From Gammaproteobacteria bacterium (GTDB lineage Bacteria > Pseudomonadota > Gammaproteobacteria > HK1), in NCBI GenBank assembly GCA_022824305.1, contig JAJEAD010000023.1:62001-126000 (forward strand): a stretch of 64,000 nucleotides of DNA, in the 5' to 3' direction. Shown in pieces: positions 15,173 to 25,542 of the stretch. The position numbers and the translations under genes were made by a program. The notes under the pieces are model-generated. The model saw only the letters and a list, made by a program, of their open reading frames with translations, did not search any database and had not been told where the DNA came from. The number at the start of each line of letters is the position of its first letter. The stretch's first letter is position 1.

Positions 15173-18100
15173 GTGCTGCACCTCCATCACTCGAATCGGC
15201 TCGAGGCGCTCGCGGGCGTGCTCGCCGAGCGCATGCTCGCCGCTCCCGGCCATCCGCTCGAAGCGGAGCGAATCGTGGTGGCGCACCGGAGCATGGCGCG
15301 CTGGTTGACGCTGGAGCTCGCGAGCGCGCAGGGCATCGCCGCCAATCTCCGGTTCGAGCTTCCCGCCGACTTCGCCTGGTCGATCATTCGGGCCGCGGCG
15401 CCCGGAATCGGAGGCGAGCGCGCCTACACTCCGGTGCGCCTGCGCTGGCGCATCTACGATGCCCTGCCCGATTTCGCCGCGGGGAAGGGGGAGCCCTCCG
15501 CCGCACCGGTGCGCGCCTACCTCGCGGGCGGAGGCCCACGCGAACGCTTCGAGCTCGCCGACCGCCTGGCCCGGGTCTACGACCGCTGCCTGCTGTACCG
15601 GCCGGACTGGATTCGCGAGTGGGCGCGGAGCCCTCCGCCGCACTGGCAGGCCCGCCTGTGGCGGCGCCTGGTCGACGCCGAACGCGCGCGCGCCCCGGAG
15701 CGTCCGGCCGGTCACTGGGTCGCCTCCATCGACGCCTTCCGCGACGCCCTCGCGTCGGGCGCGCCGGAAGGATGGCCGCGAAGGGTGAGCTTCTTCGCGG
15801 TGCCCGCCCTCTCGCCCTCCTACCTCGAGGTGCTGCACGCCGCGAGCGAGTGGCTCGACCTCCACGTCCACATCCTCAATCCGTGCCGGGAGTACTGGGG
15901 CGACATCCACTCGCCGCGCGAGAGCCGGCTGCGGTCCCCGGACGTCGATCCCGCCGAACGCTACTTCGACGTCGGCAACGAGCTGCTCGCGGCCTGGGGC
16001 CGGGCGGGTCGCGACATGACGGACGCGCTCATCGATGCGGAGGACGCCGGCGCGCAGTCCAGCGATCACTTCGTCGCGCCGCGGGGGCCGACGCGGCTCG
16101 CCGCGCTGCAGCGGGACATTCTCGAGCTGCGTCCGGCGCGAGAGGCGATGGAACGGGAGGCCGCGGGATGCGAGCCGGACGACTCGATTCAGATCCACGT
16201 CTGCCACTCCGCGCTCCGCGAAGCGGAGGCGTTGCACGACCGGCTCCTCGGCCTCTTCGACTCGCATCCGGATCTCGAGCCGGCCGACGTGCTGGTGCTC
16301 GCCCCGGACCTCGCCCGTTACGGCTCCGCCATCGCGGCGGTGTTCGGAGCGGCCGGCCGGATTCCCTTCGACGTCGCGCGGGTGCGGGCATCGGATTCGC
16401 GCGCAACGGGCGCCCTGCTCGACCTGCTGGCCCTCGTGCGCTCACGCTACCCGGCGGAAGCGATGCTCGCGCCGCTCGGGGCGGAGGCGGTGCGGATGCG
16501 ATTCGGCCTGGCGGAGACGGATCTGCCGCTCATCCGTACCTGGCTCCGGGAGGCCGGGATCCGTTGGGGAGTGGACGCCGCCCACCGCGGCGCGGTTTAT
16601 CTGCCGGAGACCGGCGATCACACCTGGCGCCAGGGAATGCGGCGCCTCCTCCTCGGGTACGCCGCGGCGGCCGGAGACGAACTGGTGGCGGGCCTGGTGC
16701 CCTGCGCGCCGGCGGGAGCGACCGGATTCGACGCCGGCCCCGCGGAGTACGAGACGCTCGGGCGCTTCCTCACCTACTGCGAAGCGGCCTTCGGGCTCCG
16801 TGCGCTCGGCCCCCGGGAATGCGGCGCCGATGCCTGGGCGGAGTCGCTGCGAGGGCTGGTATCGCGCTTCTTCGCCCCGGCCGCGGGCTCCCTTGCCTCC
16901 TCGCTCGCGGACGAGATGCGGGAGGTGCGCGAGCTCATCCGCGATTTCGAAGAGGAGGCGGGCGACACCGAGTCGGCCCTGTCCTTCGATGTCGTGCGGG
17001 ACGTCCTGCGCGAGCGGGCGGACGAAGTCTCCACCGACCCCGCGCGACTCGCGGACGGGGTGAGCGTGGCCCGCCTCGCTCCGGGCGCGGTGTTTCCGGC
17101 CGAAGTGGTCTGCGTTCTCGGGCTGAACGGCGGCGAGTTCCCGCGCTCGCCCCACCCCCCTACCTTCGACCTCGTCGCGGCGGCGCCCTCGCGGCGGGGA
17201 GACCGCGACCCGCGCCACGAGGACCGCCTCGCCTTCCTGCAGGCCCTGCTCGCGGCACGGCGCGCCTTCCTGTTGAGCTACACCGGTCGCGGACTGCGCG
17301 ACGACTCGGTGCTTCCCCCTTCGGTCGTGGTGGACGAGCTCCGGGAATGCCTCGCGGTGCGCTTTCCCGGCGTCGAGTTCGAGACCCGCCATCCCCTCCA
17401 GCCCTTCAGCCCTCGCTACTTCGCCGGCGGCGGCGAGGAAGCCGGCGAGGATCGGCTCTTCAGCTACTCCGAAGGCATGCGACGAGCCGCAGAAGCCCTG
17501 CGCGCCCCGGAGGCGCCGGAAGCGGCCGGCCCCCGCTTTCACGCGCTTCCTCCCGAGGCCGGCGCGCCACGGGAGCGAATCGACCTCGCCCGGCTCATCG
17601 CGTTCTTCGGCCAGCCGACCCGGCACTTCCTGCGCGACCGGCTCGGTATTCGCCTCGAGGGCGAGGAAGCGACGCTCGACGAGGACGAGCCCTTCGAGCT
17701 CGACGCCCTCGAGCGATACGGACTGCGTTCCCGGGTCTGGGAAGGCATGGAGGCCGGCCTGGACGGAGAGCGCAGCGAGGCGATCCTCCGCGGCGGCGGC
17801 CACCTCCCCCCGCGCGCCCTCGGCCGCGTGGTGCACGAGCGCGCGTGGGAAGAGATGGAGGGTCTTCGCTCCTCCCTCGCGCCCCATCGCGCCACCCTCG
17901 ATGCGCCGCCCCTCGACATCGACATCGAGGTCGCCGGATTCCGGGTGGAAGGCGCGATCGGACAGGCCGGAGCGGGGGGGCTCCTGTGGTGGAGGATCGG
18001 AGCCCTGCGGCCCCGCGACCGGATCGAGGTGCGCCTCCGGCAGCTCGCGCTCGCATCGGCGGGCCACCCCCCCGCTTCGGCGCTTGCCGTGACCCTCGAG

Positions 18101-18433
18101 GAGGGATCGTGGAGCACCACCCCCCTCCCGGCGCCGGAGGACGCGCAAGAGGAGTTCGTCCGCTGGCTCGAAGCCTGGCGGCGGGGACAGGGCGAGCCGC
18201 TCCCCTTCTTTCCCGCGGCCTCGTGGGCCTACGCCGAGCACATCGCCAGGCACGGGGAGGACGCCGCCGAGGAGGCGCGGAGCAAGGCGGAACAGGCGTG
18301 GTTCGGTTCGCCGTACCGCCGCGGCGAAGTGGAAGAGCCCTACCTGGCGCTCGCGTTCGGGGAGGAGAGTCCGGTCACGGGCGCGTTCCGGGAGCTGGCG
18401 ACGGAGCTCCTGGGGCCTCTTGCGGGGGCCTGA
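15173..18433 (+). CDS. recC: Exodeoxyribonuclease V gamma subunit RecC
   Basis: A 1086-residue RecC, close to the usual length of about 1100. GTG at 15173 is chosen because it gives the family start MLHLHHSNRLEAL and lies nine bases after AAGGGG; a GTG at 15164 is also possible. Other regions typical of RecC include VAHRSMARWLTLELA, FELPADFAWS and the late VVCVLGLNGGEFPR. RecC is an inactive helicase/nuclease-like subunit that scans for Chi sites and splits the DNA strands. It is first in the unit recC-recB-recD and ends 11 bases before recB. Confidence 0.93.
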   Translation: MLHLHHSNRLEALAGVLAERMLAAPGHPLEAERIVVAHRSMARWLTLELASAQGIAANLRFELPADFAWSIIRAAAPGIGGERAYTPVRLRWRIYDALPDFAAGKGEPSAAPVRAYLAGGGPRERFELADRLARVYDRCLLYRPDWIREWARSPPPHWQARLWRRLVDAERARAPERPAGHWVASIDAFRDALASGAPEGWPRRVSFFAVPALSPSYLEVLHAASEWLDLHVHILNPCREYWGDIHSPRESRLRSPDVDPAERYFDVGNELLAAWGRAGRDMTDALIDAEDAGAQSSDHFVAPRGPTRLAALQRDILELRPAREAMEREAAGCEPDDSIQIHVCHSALREAEALHDRLLGLFDSHPDLEPADVLVLAPDLARYGSAIAAVFGAAGRIPFDVARVRASDSRATGALLDLLALVRSRYPAEAMLAPLGAEAVRMRFGLAETDLPLIRTWLREAGIRWGVDAAHRGAVYLPETGDHTWRQGMRRLLLGYAAAAGDELVAGLVPCAPAGATGFDAGPAEYETLGRFLTYCEAAFGLRALGPRECGADAWAESLRGLVSRFFAPAAGSLASSLADEMREVRELIRDFEEEAGDTESALSFDVVRDVLRERADEVSTDPARLADGVSVARLAPGAVFPAEVVCVLGLNGGEFPRSPHPPTFDLVAAAPSRRGDRDPRHEDRLAFLQALLAARRAFLLSYTGRGLRDDSVLPPSVVVDELRECLAVRFPGVEFETRHPLQPFSPRYFAGGGEEAGEDRLFSYSEGMRRAAEALRAPEAPEAAGPRFHALPPEAGAPRERIDLARLIAFFGQPTRHFLRDRLGIRLEGEEATLDEDEPFELDALERYGLRSRVWEGMEAGLDGERSEAILRGGGHLPPRALGRVVHERAWEEMEGLRSSLAPHRATLDAPPLDIDIEVAGFRVEGAIGQAGAGGLLWWRIGALRPRDRIEVRLRQLALASAGHPPASALAVTLEEGSWSTTPLPAPEDAQEEFVRWLEAWRRGQGEPLPFFPAASWAYAEHIARHGEDAAEEARSKAEQAWFGSPYRRGEVEEPYLALAFGEESPVTGAFRELATELLGPLAGA

Positions 18434-18444
18434 GGCGGAGTGCG

Positions 18445-21400
18445 ATGACGACGGGCGCCGCACCGCTCACTCCGCTGGACCTCCCCCTCGATCGGCCCGG
18501 CACGGTCCTCGTGGAGGCGAGCGCGGGCACCGGGAAGACCCACGCGCTGACGACCCTCGTCGCCCGGCTGGTGGTCGAGGAAGGACGGGGAGTCGACGAG
18601 ATCCTCGTCGTCACCTTCACCCGCGCCGCCACCGCCGAGCTGCGGGACCGCATCCGGCGCACGCTCAAGTCGGCGCGGGAAGCGGTCCGGGCCGCGACGG
18701 AGCAACGCACCCCCGGCGCCGAGCCCCAGGCCCGCGAGCTGCTGGAGCGATGGACGGGGCCGGCCGGAGGCGACCTCGACGTGTCGGCGCGCCGCCTCGA
18801 CGCCGCGCTCCAGGACATCGACCGCGCGAGCGTGCACACCATCCACGGATTCTGCCAGCGGGTGCTCGGCGACCTCGCTTTCGAGGGCGCCTTCCCCTTC
18901 GGATTCGAAGTGAGCACCGACGACGAGGAGCTGACCTCGAGCGCGGTCCGCGACTTCTGGCGGCGGCGCTTCCATGACGCGCCTCCGGCGCTGGTGCGCT
19001 ACGCGGCGGACAGCGGCTTTCTGCCCGCCGCGCTCGCCCGGTGGATCTCGGCGGGGCGGGCGAAGCCGGGGCTGCGCGTCACGGGGGCGGAGGCGCCGGC
19101 AGGTACGCCCGAGGCGCGGGAAGCCGGGTGGCGACAGGTGTTCGAGGACACCCGCGCCGCCTGGGAGGTGCACGGCGAAGCCTTCCGGCACGAGATGTGC
19201 GAAGGGGCCTGGCTGAATCGCGGCCGATACCGCGTGCCCACCGTGCGGAAACGGCTGGACTTCGTCACCGCGTCCTTCGCTTCTCCCGAGCCGCGCCTGT
19301 GGGATGCGGATGTCGCCGCGTGGTTCGGACGGGAGAGGATATCCGGGGCCTGCCGAAAGAACGCCACCCTGCCCGACAATCCGCTCTTCGATGCCTTCGA
19401 CCTTCTCGAGGAGGCGTCCCGGACGCTTCGCGACGCCTGCGACGGCTGGTTGCGATGGGCGCGCGGCGAGCTCATCGCCGAGGTCCGGTCGGCGGCGCGG
19501 CGCCGCGTCCGGGAGGAACGCCGGCTGCGCTACGACGATCTGCTGGTCGAGGTCGAAGCGGCGCTGACGAGCCCGGGGGGCTTCCGGCTCGCCGAGAGCA
19601 TCCGCCGTGCCCACCCCTGCGCGCTCATCGACGAGTTTCAGGACACCGACCAGGTCCAGGCGCGCATCTTCGACCGCGTCTACGGAGCGGCGGGACGAGC
19701 GGGCGGCGGCGAATCCCGTCCACCGGCCTCGCTCTTCGTGGTCGGGGATCCGAAGCAGTCCATCTACCGGTTCCGGGGGGCGGACATCTTCGCCTATCTC
19801 GGCACCCGGGGGCGGGCGAGCCGCGTCCTCGCCCTCGACCGCAACTGGCGCTCGGTGCCGGGCCTCGTCGCCGCGGTGAACGAGATCTTCGCCGCGCCCC
19901 TTCCCTTCGCCCTCCCCGATATCGCGTACCGGCCGGTGGCGGCGGCGCGCGCCGAGGAGACGCCGGCGCGGGGCTCTCGAGAGGGTGCGTGCCCCCCCTT
20001 CGCTCTGCGGCTCCTGCCGCGCGGAGCGCTCGACCGGCCGTGGAGCAAGGGCGACGCGAGCCGGCTGGCGGCGGATGCGGCGGCGAGCGAGATCGCCGCC
20101 CTCCTCGAGCCGGAGACAGGGGACGCACGGGAGAGCGCGGCCGGCGGGGCCGCCGGGCACGGAGATGCCCTGCAGGGATCGGACATTGCGGTGCTCGTGC
20201 GCACCCGTCGCCAGGGACGGCTCATCGCCAGGGCTCTCCGCGCGCGCGGAGTGCGCGCGGCCGAAGTGAGCGACGAGGACGTGTTCGACACCCGGGAGGC
20301 CGAGCAGCTCGAACGTCTGCTGCGTTGCCTCGCGGAGCCCTTGCCGGAACCGGAAGTGCGCGGCGCGCTCGCCGGCGACCTCTTCGCCCTCGACAGCGCC
20401 GACCTGATCGCCATGGACGAAGACGACGAGGCGTGGAGCGAGTGGAGGGAGCGGCTGCAGGCCTGTCGTCGATGCTGGGAAACGCAGGGAGTCGGTGCGC
20501 TGCTGCTGCGCCTGCTCGAGCGCGAGGGGGGCGCGGAACGCCTGCTGGGTCAGCCGGAGGGCGCGCGGCGCCTCACCAACTACCGGCACCTCGCGGAGCG
20601 CCTGCTGGAAGCGGAAAGCGAGATGCGTCCGAGTCCCTCGGGCCTCGCGGCCTGGTTCGGACGGCGGCGGCAGGCGGAGGCGCGCGGCCGTGAGGAGAGC
20701 GGTCTCCTGCGCCTCGACAGCGACGAGCGGCTGGTGCGGATCCTCACCGTGCACGGCAGCAAGGGACTGGAGTTTCCGGTGGTGTTCTGCCCTTTCGCAT
20801 GGGACGCGCCGGATCCGGGACGCCGAGGGGCGGATCCCGACGTGGCCTACCACGAACGCAGCGACGAAGACTATCGGGAGGTCCTCGATCTCGACCCGGA
20901 CGACGCGGCGCGCGGCGCGGCGCGCGTGGAGGAGTTCGCCGAATCGCTGCGCCTGCTCTACGTGGCGCTCACCCGCGCGAAGCGCCGGTGCATCGTGACC
21001 TGGGGACTCGTCAACGGCGCCCAGCGCTCCTCGCTCGCGTGGCTCCTCCACCGCGGCCCGGAGGCGGAAGCCGGCCTCGCGGATTCGGGCTCGGGGCAGG
21101 ACATGCCACCGCCCGCTCCGGCGGATGCGGTCCGTGGGGGGGAATCACCCCATCGCCGCGAAGGCGCATCGGCGGTCGACGCCCGACAGGCAACGGGAGG
21201 GTTCGAAAGAGCGGTGGAGCCCGTTTCCCGCGAAGCGGTCGACGAAGGCGTCGCGACCCGGGCCTTCGCGGCTTCGCCCGGGCTCGCCGCCGCCCTCGAC
21301 GCCGCCGAGCTCCGCTTCCGGGAGCTCGAATGGGACGAGTGGCGGGACGAGGTCCGGGCCCTTGCGGAGCGCTGCCCCGGAGCGGTCTCGGTGAGCGTGT

Positions 21401-22431
21401 CCGACCCTGCCGACACCCGCAGCGTGCCGCCGGCGGCACCTCCCTCCCCGGCGCTCGAGGCGCGCATCTCCCACCGGCCGCTTCAGCGCATCCGGCAGAT
21501 GACCAGCTTCTCCGCCCTCTCGGCGGAAGGCGCGCGCGCCACCGGCGCCGCTGCGCGGGCGCTGGTCGAGCGCCCCGACCATGACGCCGGCGACACGCCT
21601 TCGCGCCGGGCCGGGGAGGAAGGCGGTGACGCCGAGGCGGGAGACGACGCCGCGCGCGATGCGTTCACCTTCCCGCGGGGCGCCGCGGCGGGCTCCTGCG
21701 TGCATCGCGTCTTCGAGAGGCTCGACCGCGTAGCGGCGGGAGACAGCGCTCCCGACCTCGACATGCTCTGCCGGGACGCGTTGCGGGACTACGGCTTCGA
21801 GGACGAGTGGCAACCGGTCCTTCGCGCCATGATCGAGCGCACTCGGGCGCTGCGCCTTCGGGAGTCCCCGGCGCGCGGCGCGAGCGACGAGGCCGGGTTC
21901 CGGCTGGCGGGACCGGCTGCCCGCATCGCCGAGATGGAGTTCCACTTCCCGGTCACCGGTCTCGTCCGGAGCCGACTCGCGGACTGCCTCGGCGAGCACG
22001 GCTATCCGCACCCCTTCGGAGACGACGCGGGAAGCGGTGCACGCGGGGGGGCGCAGGCATCGATCGACGGATTCCTCCGGGGCTTCGTCGATCTGACGAT
22101 CGAGCACGAGGGGCGCTGGTACGTCATCGACTACAAGTCGAACTGGCTCGGAGCGCAAGCGGCGGACTATGCACCGGCGGCGCTGCGGCGAGCGACCTTC
22201 GCGAGCGGCTATCCGCTGCAGTACCTCATCTACCTGGTGGCGCTGCACCGTCACCTCGGAGTCCACCTTCCCGGCTACGACTACGAACGGCACCTGGGAG
22301 GCGCGTTCTACCTGTACGTGCGCGGCATCGATCCGGCGGCGGGGATGAGCCGGGGGGTGTACTTCGACCGGCCTCCGCGGGCCTGCATCGAGGCGCTGGA
22401 CGGCTGCTTCCGGGGAGCGGCGCGACCATGA
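18445..22431 (+). CDS. recB: Exodeoxyribonuclease V beta subunit RecB
   Basis: A 1328-residue RecB (E. coli 1180); the extra length includes acidic, poorly conserved linkers around residues 890-960 and 1045-1075. Visible: Walker A ASAGTGKTHAL near 26-36, UvrD motif DEFQDTDQ near 395, GDPKQSIYRFRG near 433-446, TVHGSKGLEFPVVF near 768-781, and the C-terminal nuclease with GSCVHRVFERLD near 1086, GFVDLT near 1213 and IDYKSN near 1229. RecB is the 3'-5' helicase and the only nuclease of the complex. GGCGGAG precedes the ATG. The reading frame stays open far upstream across recC, but only as noise. Confidence 0.95.
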   Translation: MTTGAAPLTPLDLPLDRPGTVLVEASAGTGKTHALTTLVARLVVEEGRGVDEILVVTFTRAATAELRDRIRRTLKSAREAVRAATEQRTPGAEPQARELLERWTGPAGGDLDVSARRLDAALQDIDRASVHTIHGFCQRVLGDLAFEGAFPFGFEVSTDDEELTSSAVRDFWRRRFHDAPPALVRYAADSGFLPAALARWISAGRAKPGLRVTGAEAPAGTPEAREAGWRQVFEDTRAAWEVHGEAFRHEMCEGAWLNRGRYRVPTVRKRLDFVTASFASPEPRLWDADVAAWFGRERISGACRKNATLPDNPLFDAFDLLEEASRTLRDACDGWLRWARGELIAEVRSAARRRVREERRLRYDDLLVEVEAALTSPGGFRLAESIRRAHPCALIDEFQDTDQVQARIFDRVYGAAGRAGGGESRPPASLFVVGDPKQSIYRFRGADIFAYLGTRGRASRVLALDRNWRSVPGLVAAVNEIFAAPLPFALPDIAYRPVAAARAEETPARGSREGACPPFALRLLPRGALDRPWSKGDASRLAADAAASEIAALLEPETGDARESAAGGAAGHGDALQGSDIAVLVRTRRQGRLIARALRARGVRAAEVSDEDVFDTREAEQLERLLRCLAEPLPEPEVRGALAGDLFALDSADLIAMDEDDEAWSEWRERLQACRRCWETQGVGALLLRLLEREGGAERLLGQPEGARRLTNYRHLAERLLEAESEMRPSPSGLAAWFGRRRQAEARGREESGLLRLDSDERLVRILTVHGSKGLEFPVVFCPFAWDAPDPGRRGADPDVAYHERSDEDYREVLDLDPDDAARGAARVEEFAESLRLLYVALTRAKRRCIVTWGLVNGAQRSSLAWLLHRGPEAEAGLADSGSGQDMPPPAPADAVRGGESPHRREGASAVDARQATGGFERAVEPVSREAVDEGVATRAFAASPGLAAALDAAELRFRELEWDEWRDEVRALAERCPGAVSVSVSDPADTRSVPPAAPPSPALEARISHRPLQRIRQMTSFSALSAEGARATGAAARALVERPDHDAGDTPSRRAGEEGGDAEAGDDAARDAFTFPRGAAAGSCVHRVFERLDRVAAGDSAPDLDMLCRDALRDYGFEDEWQPVLRAMIERTRALRLRESPARGASDEAGFRLAGPAARIAEMEFHFPVTGLVRSRLADCLGEHGYPHPFGDDAGSGARGGAQASIDGFLRGFVDLTIEHEGRWYVIDYKSNWLGAQAADYAPAALRRATFASGYPLQYLIYLVALHRHLGVHLPGYDYERHLGGAFYLYVRGIDPAAGMSRGVYFDRPPRACIEALDGCFRGAARP

Positions 22432-24323
22432 GCGCAGGCGCTTCCCGCGGACCCCGCGCCGGGACCGGCCGCTCCGGGGGATCGGGGCGCGGATCGCTCG
22501 AGGCCCGCGGCGCAGCCGCGGCCGCGAGCGCGCTGGACGACCTGCACGCCCGAGGGCACCTCGCCGACATCGATCGCCATTTCGGCGCTTTCGCGGCCGA
22601 GATCGACGGGGGCGGAAGCGCGGTGGCGCTGGCGGCGGCGCTCGCGAGCGCGCGCGCCCGGGAGGGGCACACCTGCCTGGCGATGGAGTCGCTGGCGGGC
22701 TCGCACTGGCCGGATGTGGATGGAGTGGCGCTCCCGGATCTCGCCCCCTGGCTCGAATCGCTCGCGGCCAGCCCCGCGGTGCGCGCGGGCGACGCGAACG
22801 AGCGGCGGCCGCTGGTGCTGGACGCCCGGGGCCGGCTCTACCTGGAGCGGCTGTGGGCGGCGGAGCGGCAGGTGGAACGCGAGGTCCAGGCGCTCGCGCG
22901 TCCGCTCGCTGCGGACCTCGCTCCGGACCCGGAGCGTCTCGACGCGACGCTCGATCGCTTCTTCCCCCGCGACGCCCCGAGCGCGCGCCCCCGGGCCGCG
23001 GCCCGAGCCGCCGCCCTGCACCGCCTGTGCCTGGTGACCGGGGGACCGGGCACCGGAAAGACCACGACGGTCGCCGGGATCGTCGCTCTCCTCGTTGCCC
23101 TCGGCCTCGCGGCGCCGGGCCGCATCGCGCTGGCCGCCCCCACCGGCAAGGCGGCGGCACGACTCCAGGAGTCGATTCGGGAACGCGACCGCGAGCTCGC
23201 GGCCACCGTGCCCGCCCTCGCGGAGTTCGCGGCGGAGGCGTCCACCCTGCACCGTCTGCTCGCGGGACTCGGAAGAGCGGGCGGCGAGCTCTCCGTGGAC
23301 GCTCTCGTCGTGGACGAAGGATCGATGGTGGATCTCTCCCTCATGGGACGGATGCTCGCGGCCCTGCCGGAGGGCGCGCGCCTCATCCTCCTCGGCGATG
23401 CGTCGCAGCTCGCTTCGGTGCAGCCGGGCGCGGTGTTCGCCGACCTGTGCGGGGCGGACGAAGCCCCCGACTCCCCCCTTCGCAGCTGCGTGGTGCGCCT
23501 CGATCACAACTGGCGCTTCGACGAGGCGGGCGGAGTGGGGCGTCTCGCAGCCGGGATCGTGCGCGGCGACGCCGGTGCGGCGCTCGCGGCCCTCGAGGAT
23601 CCGGAGGAGGTCGACACCGAGCTCCGCCTCCTTGCCGACGAGGCCGGGTTCGCGCGCATCGCCAACGCCTTCGCCGAGGAGCAGGCGGCGCCGCTCGTGC
23701 GCGCCATGCGCGATGGGAACGCCGGCGGCGGCGGGTCAGTCCCCGCATCCGGCCCCTTCCGGCGCTTCCAGGTGCTCTGCGCGCACCGCTCGGGTCCCTT
23801 CGGCTCGGAGCGCTTCAACGCGCTGGTGGAACGACGGCTGCGCACCCGGGGCCTGGCGCCGGCGGAAGACGAGTTCTACCCCGGGCGCCCCCTCATCGTC
23901 ACGCGCAACGACCGCCGGACCGGACTCTCCAACGGCGACACCGGCGTGGTAGTCCTGGACGCGCGCGGGCGGCGGCGGGTCCGCTTTCCCGAGCTGCGCG
24001 ACGAGCAGGGGCGGCCGCGCCTCGTGTCGCCGGCCCGCCTCCCCGCCCACGAGAGCTGTTTCGCGCTCACCGTGCACCGCGCGCAGGGCTCGGAGTACGA
24101 CGAAGTGGCCGTGGTCCCGGGACCGGCCGCCTCGCGGGTCGCCACCCGCGAGCTGCTCTACACCGCGGTGACCCGCGCCCGCCGGCGGGTCGTCGTCCAC
24201 GGCACCCGTGAGAGCATCGCCGCCGCGCTCGGGCGAAGGACCGATCGCAGCTCCGGGCTGCGCGATGCCCTCATGGGACACGGCGCCGGCGAGCACCGGC
24301 GGGGGACTGCGCTCGAGCGCTGA
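22428..24323 (+). CDS. recD: Exodeoxyribonuclease V alpha subunit RecD
   Basis: A 631-residue RecD starting at ATG 22428, overlapping the recB stop by four bases (ATGA), so it is translationally coupled. Walker A GGPGTGKTTT lies near 205-214, APTGKAAARLQ follows, the DEAD-like VVDEGSMVD is near 296-304 and the final helicase motif TVHRAQGSEYDEV near 549-561. RecD is the 5'-3' helicase that, with RecB and RecC, processes double-strand ends for RecA and degrades foreign linear DNA. The first 35 residues are a Gly/Arg/Ser-rich low-complexity leader. Confidence 0.95.
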   Translation: MSAGASRGPRAGTGRSGGSGRGSLEARGAAAAASALDDLHARGHLADIDRHFGAFAAEIDGGGSAVALAAALASARAREGHTCLAMESLAGSHWPDVDGVALPDLAPWLESLAASPAVRAGDANERRPLVLDARGRLYLERLWAAERQVEREVQALARPLAADLAPDPERLDATLDRFFPRDAPSARPRAAARAAALHRLCLVTGGPGTGKTTTVAGIVALLVALGLAAPGRIALAAPTGKAAARLQESIRERDRELAATVPALAEFAAEASTLHRLLAGLGRAGGELSVDALVVDEGSMVDLSLMGRMLAALPEGARLILLGDASQLASVQPGAVFADLCGADEAPDSPLRSCVVRLDHNWRFDEAGGVGRLAAGIVRGDAGAALAALEDPEEVDTELRLLADEAGFARIANAFAEEQAAPLVRAMRDGNAGGGGSVPASGPFRRFQVLCAHRSGPFGSERFNALVERRLRTRGLAPAEDEFYPGRPLIVTRNDRRTGLSNGDTGVVVLDARGRRRVRFPELRDEQGRPRLVSPARLPAHESCFALTVHRAQGSEYDEVAVVPGPAASRVATRELLYTAVTRARRRVVVHGTRESIAAALGRRTDRSSGLRDALMGHGAGEHRRGTALER

Positions 24324-24542
24324 AGGGCATGAGACCCAAGCCTTCGAGGGGCGTGGAGGCCCACTGTCGCGGTCGGGCAGACGCCGTATGCGCGCGCCCT
24401 CCCGGTGCGCCGAAGCGGGACCCTCGCCGGTCGGGAGACGCCGGAGCACCGGAGCGCTTCGGCCCTCTCCCCGCCGGCCGGACTTGATCCCGACGGAGGC
24501 GCTCGCGACATTAGCCGCGAGCCCGCCGCGGAGAACCGGCCG

Positions 24543-25451
24543 ATGACCGCGATCTCGACCGACGAGTCCTACACCATCGCCCCGCCCGACCCCCGTGACG
24601 GGCACATGCCGCCCGACCATGACTTGCGCGACGGGCAGCCGCTTTCCGAGGGCGCGGTGCGGCAGTTCGAGGCGGAGGGCGTGGTGTGTCTGCGCAACGT
24701 CATCGACGTCCCGACCATCGACGCGTTGCGCGACGAGGCCGACCACGCGGTCGCGAACCCGAGTCCCGAGGCGCGCTTCGTCCGGACTCCCGGCAACCCG
24801 GCGCTGTTCTTCTACGAGTTCGATCTCTGGACCCGCTACCCGGTGCTCGAGCGCGTGCTCTTCGAGAGCCGGATCGCGGACGTGGCGATGGCGCTGATGC
24901 GTTCCGACGCCGTCTCGCTGCACTACACCAACACCTTCGTCAAGGACGGCGGCGCCGTGGACAAGCCGACCCCCTGGCACGAGGACGCCTCCTATCACCG
25001 CATCATGGGCAGGAACGCCATCGCGCTCTTCCTCGCCTACGACCGGATGCCGGCCGAGACCACGCTCAAGTTCAAGCGGGCCTCGCATCTCAAGCCGGAC
25101 CCCATCTACATGGGCTCCACCTTCATCAAGGGGGTGGAGTACGGAAGCTGGATGGAGGACCACATTCCGATGCCGAGCCAGGACGAGCTGGACCGGCGCT
25201 TCCGCACCGTCTACTGGGCGGTCAAGCCGGGAGACGTGCTCGCGTTCACCCAGCGCACCCTCCACGCGGGGCCGGCCAACACCCTCCCGACCCGGCGCCA
25301 CGCCACCTCCTTCAACGTCATCGGCGACGGCGCGCGCTACGATGCCCGCCCCGGCCCGGTCGATGCGCCGGGAGGCCTCGACCCCGACCTGCCGCACGGG
25401 TCGATCCCGCGCGGCGCGCGCTTTCCCGCCCTGCGCGGACAGCTCGGCTAG
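24543..25451 (+). CDS. Phytanoyl-CoA dioxygenase (PhyH) family protein
   Basis: A 302-residue Fe(II)/2-oxoglutarate oxygenase. The metal triad is visible: H146 and D148 in WHEDASYH and distal H241 in RTLHAGPANT, with Arg near 251 for 2-oxoglutarate. The ATG at 24543 follows GGAG and gives a sensible N-terminus; the frame extends about 46 codons further upstream. Family members hydroxylate lipids, amino acids such as ectoine, or secondary metabolites; nothing here fixes the substrate. It is 92 bases upstream of an amidohydrolase and may share its transcript. Confidence 0.83.
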   Translation: MTAISTDESYTIAPPDPRDGHMPPDHDLRDGQPLSEGAVRQFEAEGVVCLRNVIDVPTIDALRDEADHAVANPSPEARFVRTPGNPALFFYEFDLWTRYPVLERVLFESRIADVAMALMRSDAVSLHYTNTFVKDGGAVDKPTPWHEDASYHRIMGRNAIALFLAYDRMPAETTLKFKRASHLKPDPIYMGSTFIKGVEYGSWMEDHIPMPSQDELDRRFRTVYWAVKPGDVLAFTQRTLHAGPANTLPTRRHATSFNVIGDGARYDARPGPVDAPGGLDPDLPHGSIPRGARFPALRGQLG

Positions 25452-25542
25452 CCGCCCGGGGCTCGACACCCACGCCCCGCCTCGTGAGGGGATGAATGGC
25501 CGGGCGCATCAGGTGCGTCCGGCCGCCGGCAGGAGCTCAAGA

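Noticed and set aside
18340-21051. A 903-codon minus-strand frame opposite recB
   Set aside because: It has low-complexity composition and mirrors RecB codons; no family features.
15619-22431. A single 2270-codon frame through recC and recB
   Set aside because: Only the part from 18445 is RecB; the earlier part is an out-of-phase shadow of recC.
15173-24323. recCBD as part of a novel defence island
   Set aside because: The three genes have normal order, length and motifs for housekeeping RecBCD, and no defence gene is adjacent.
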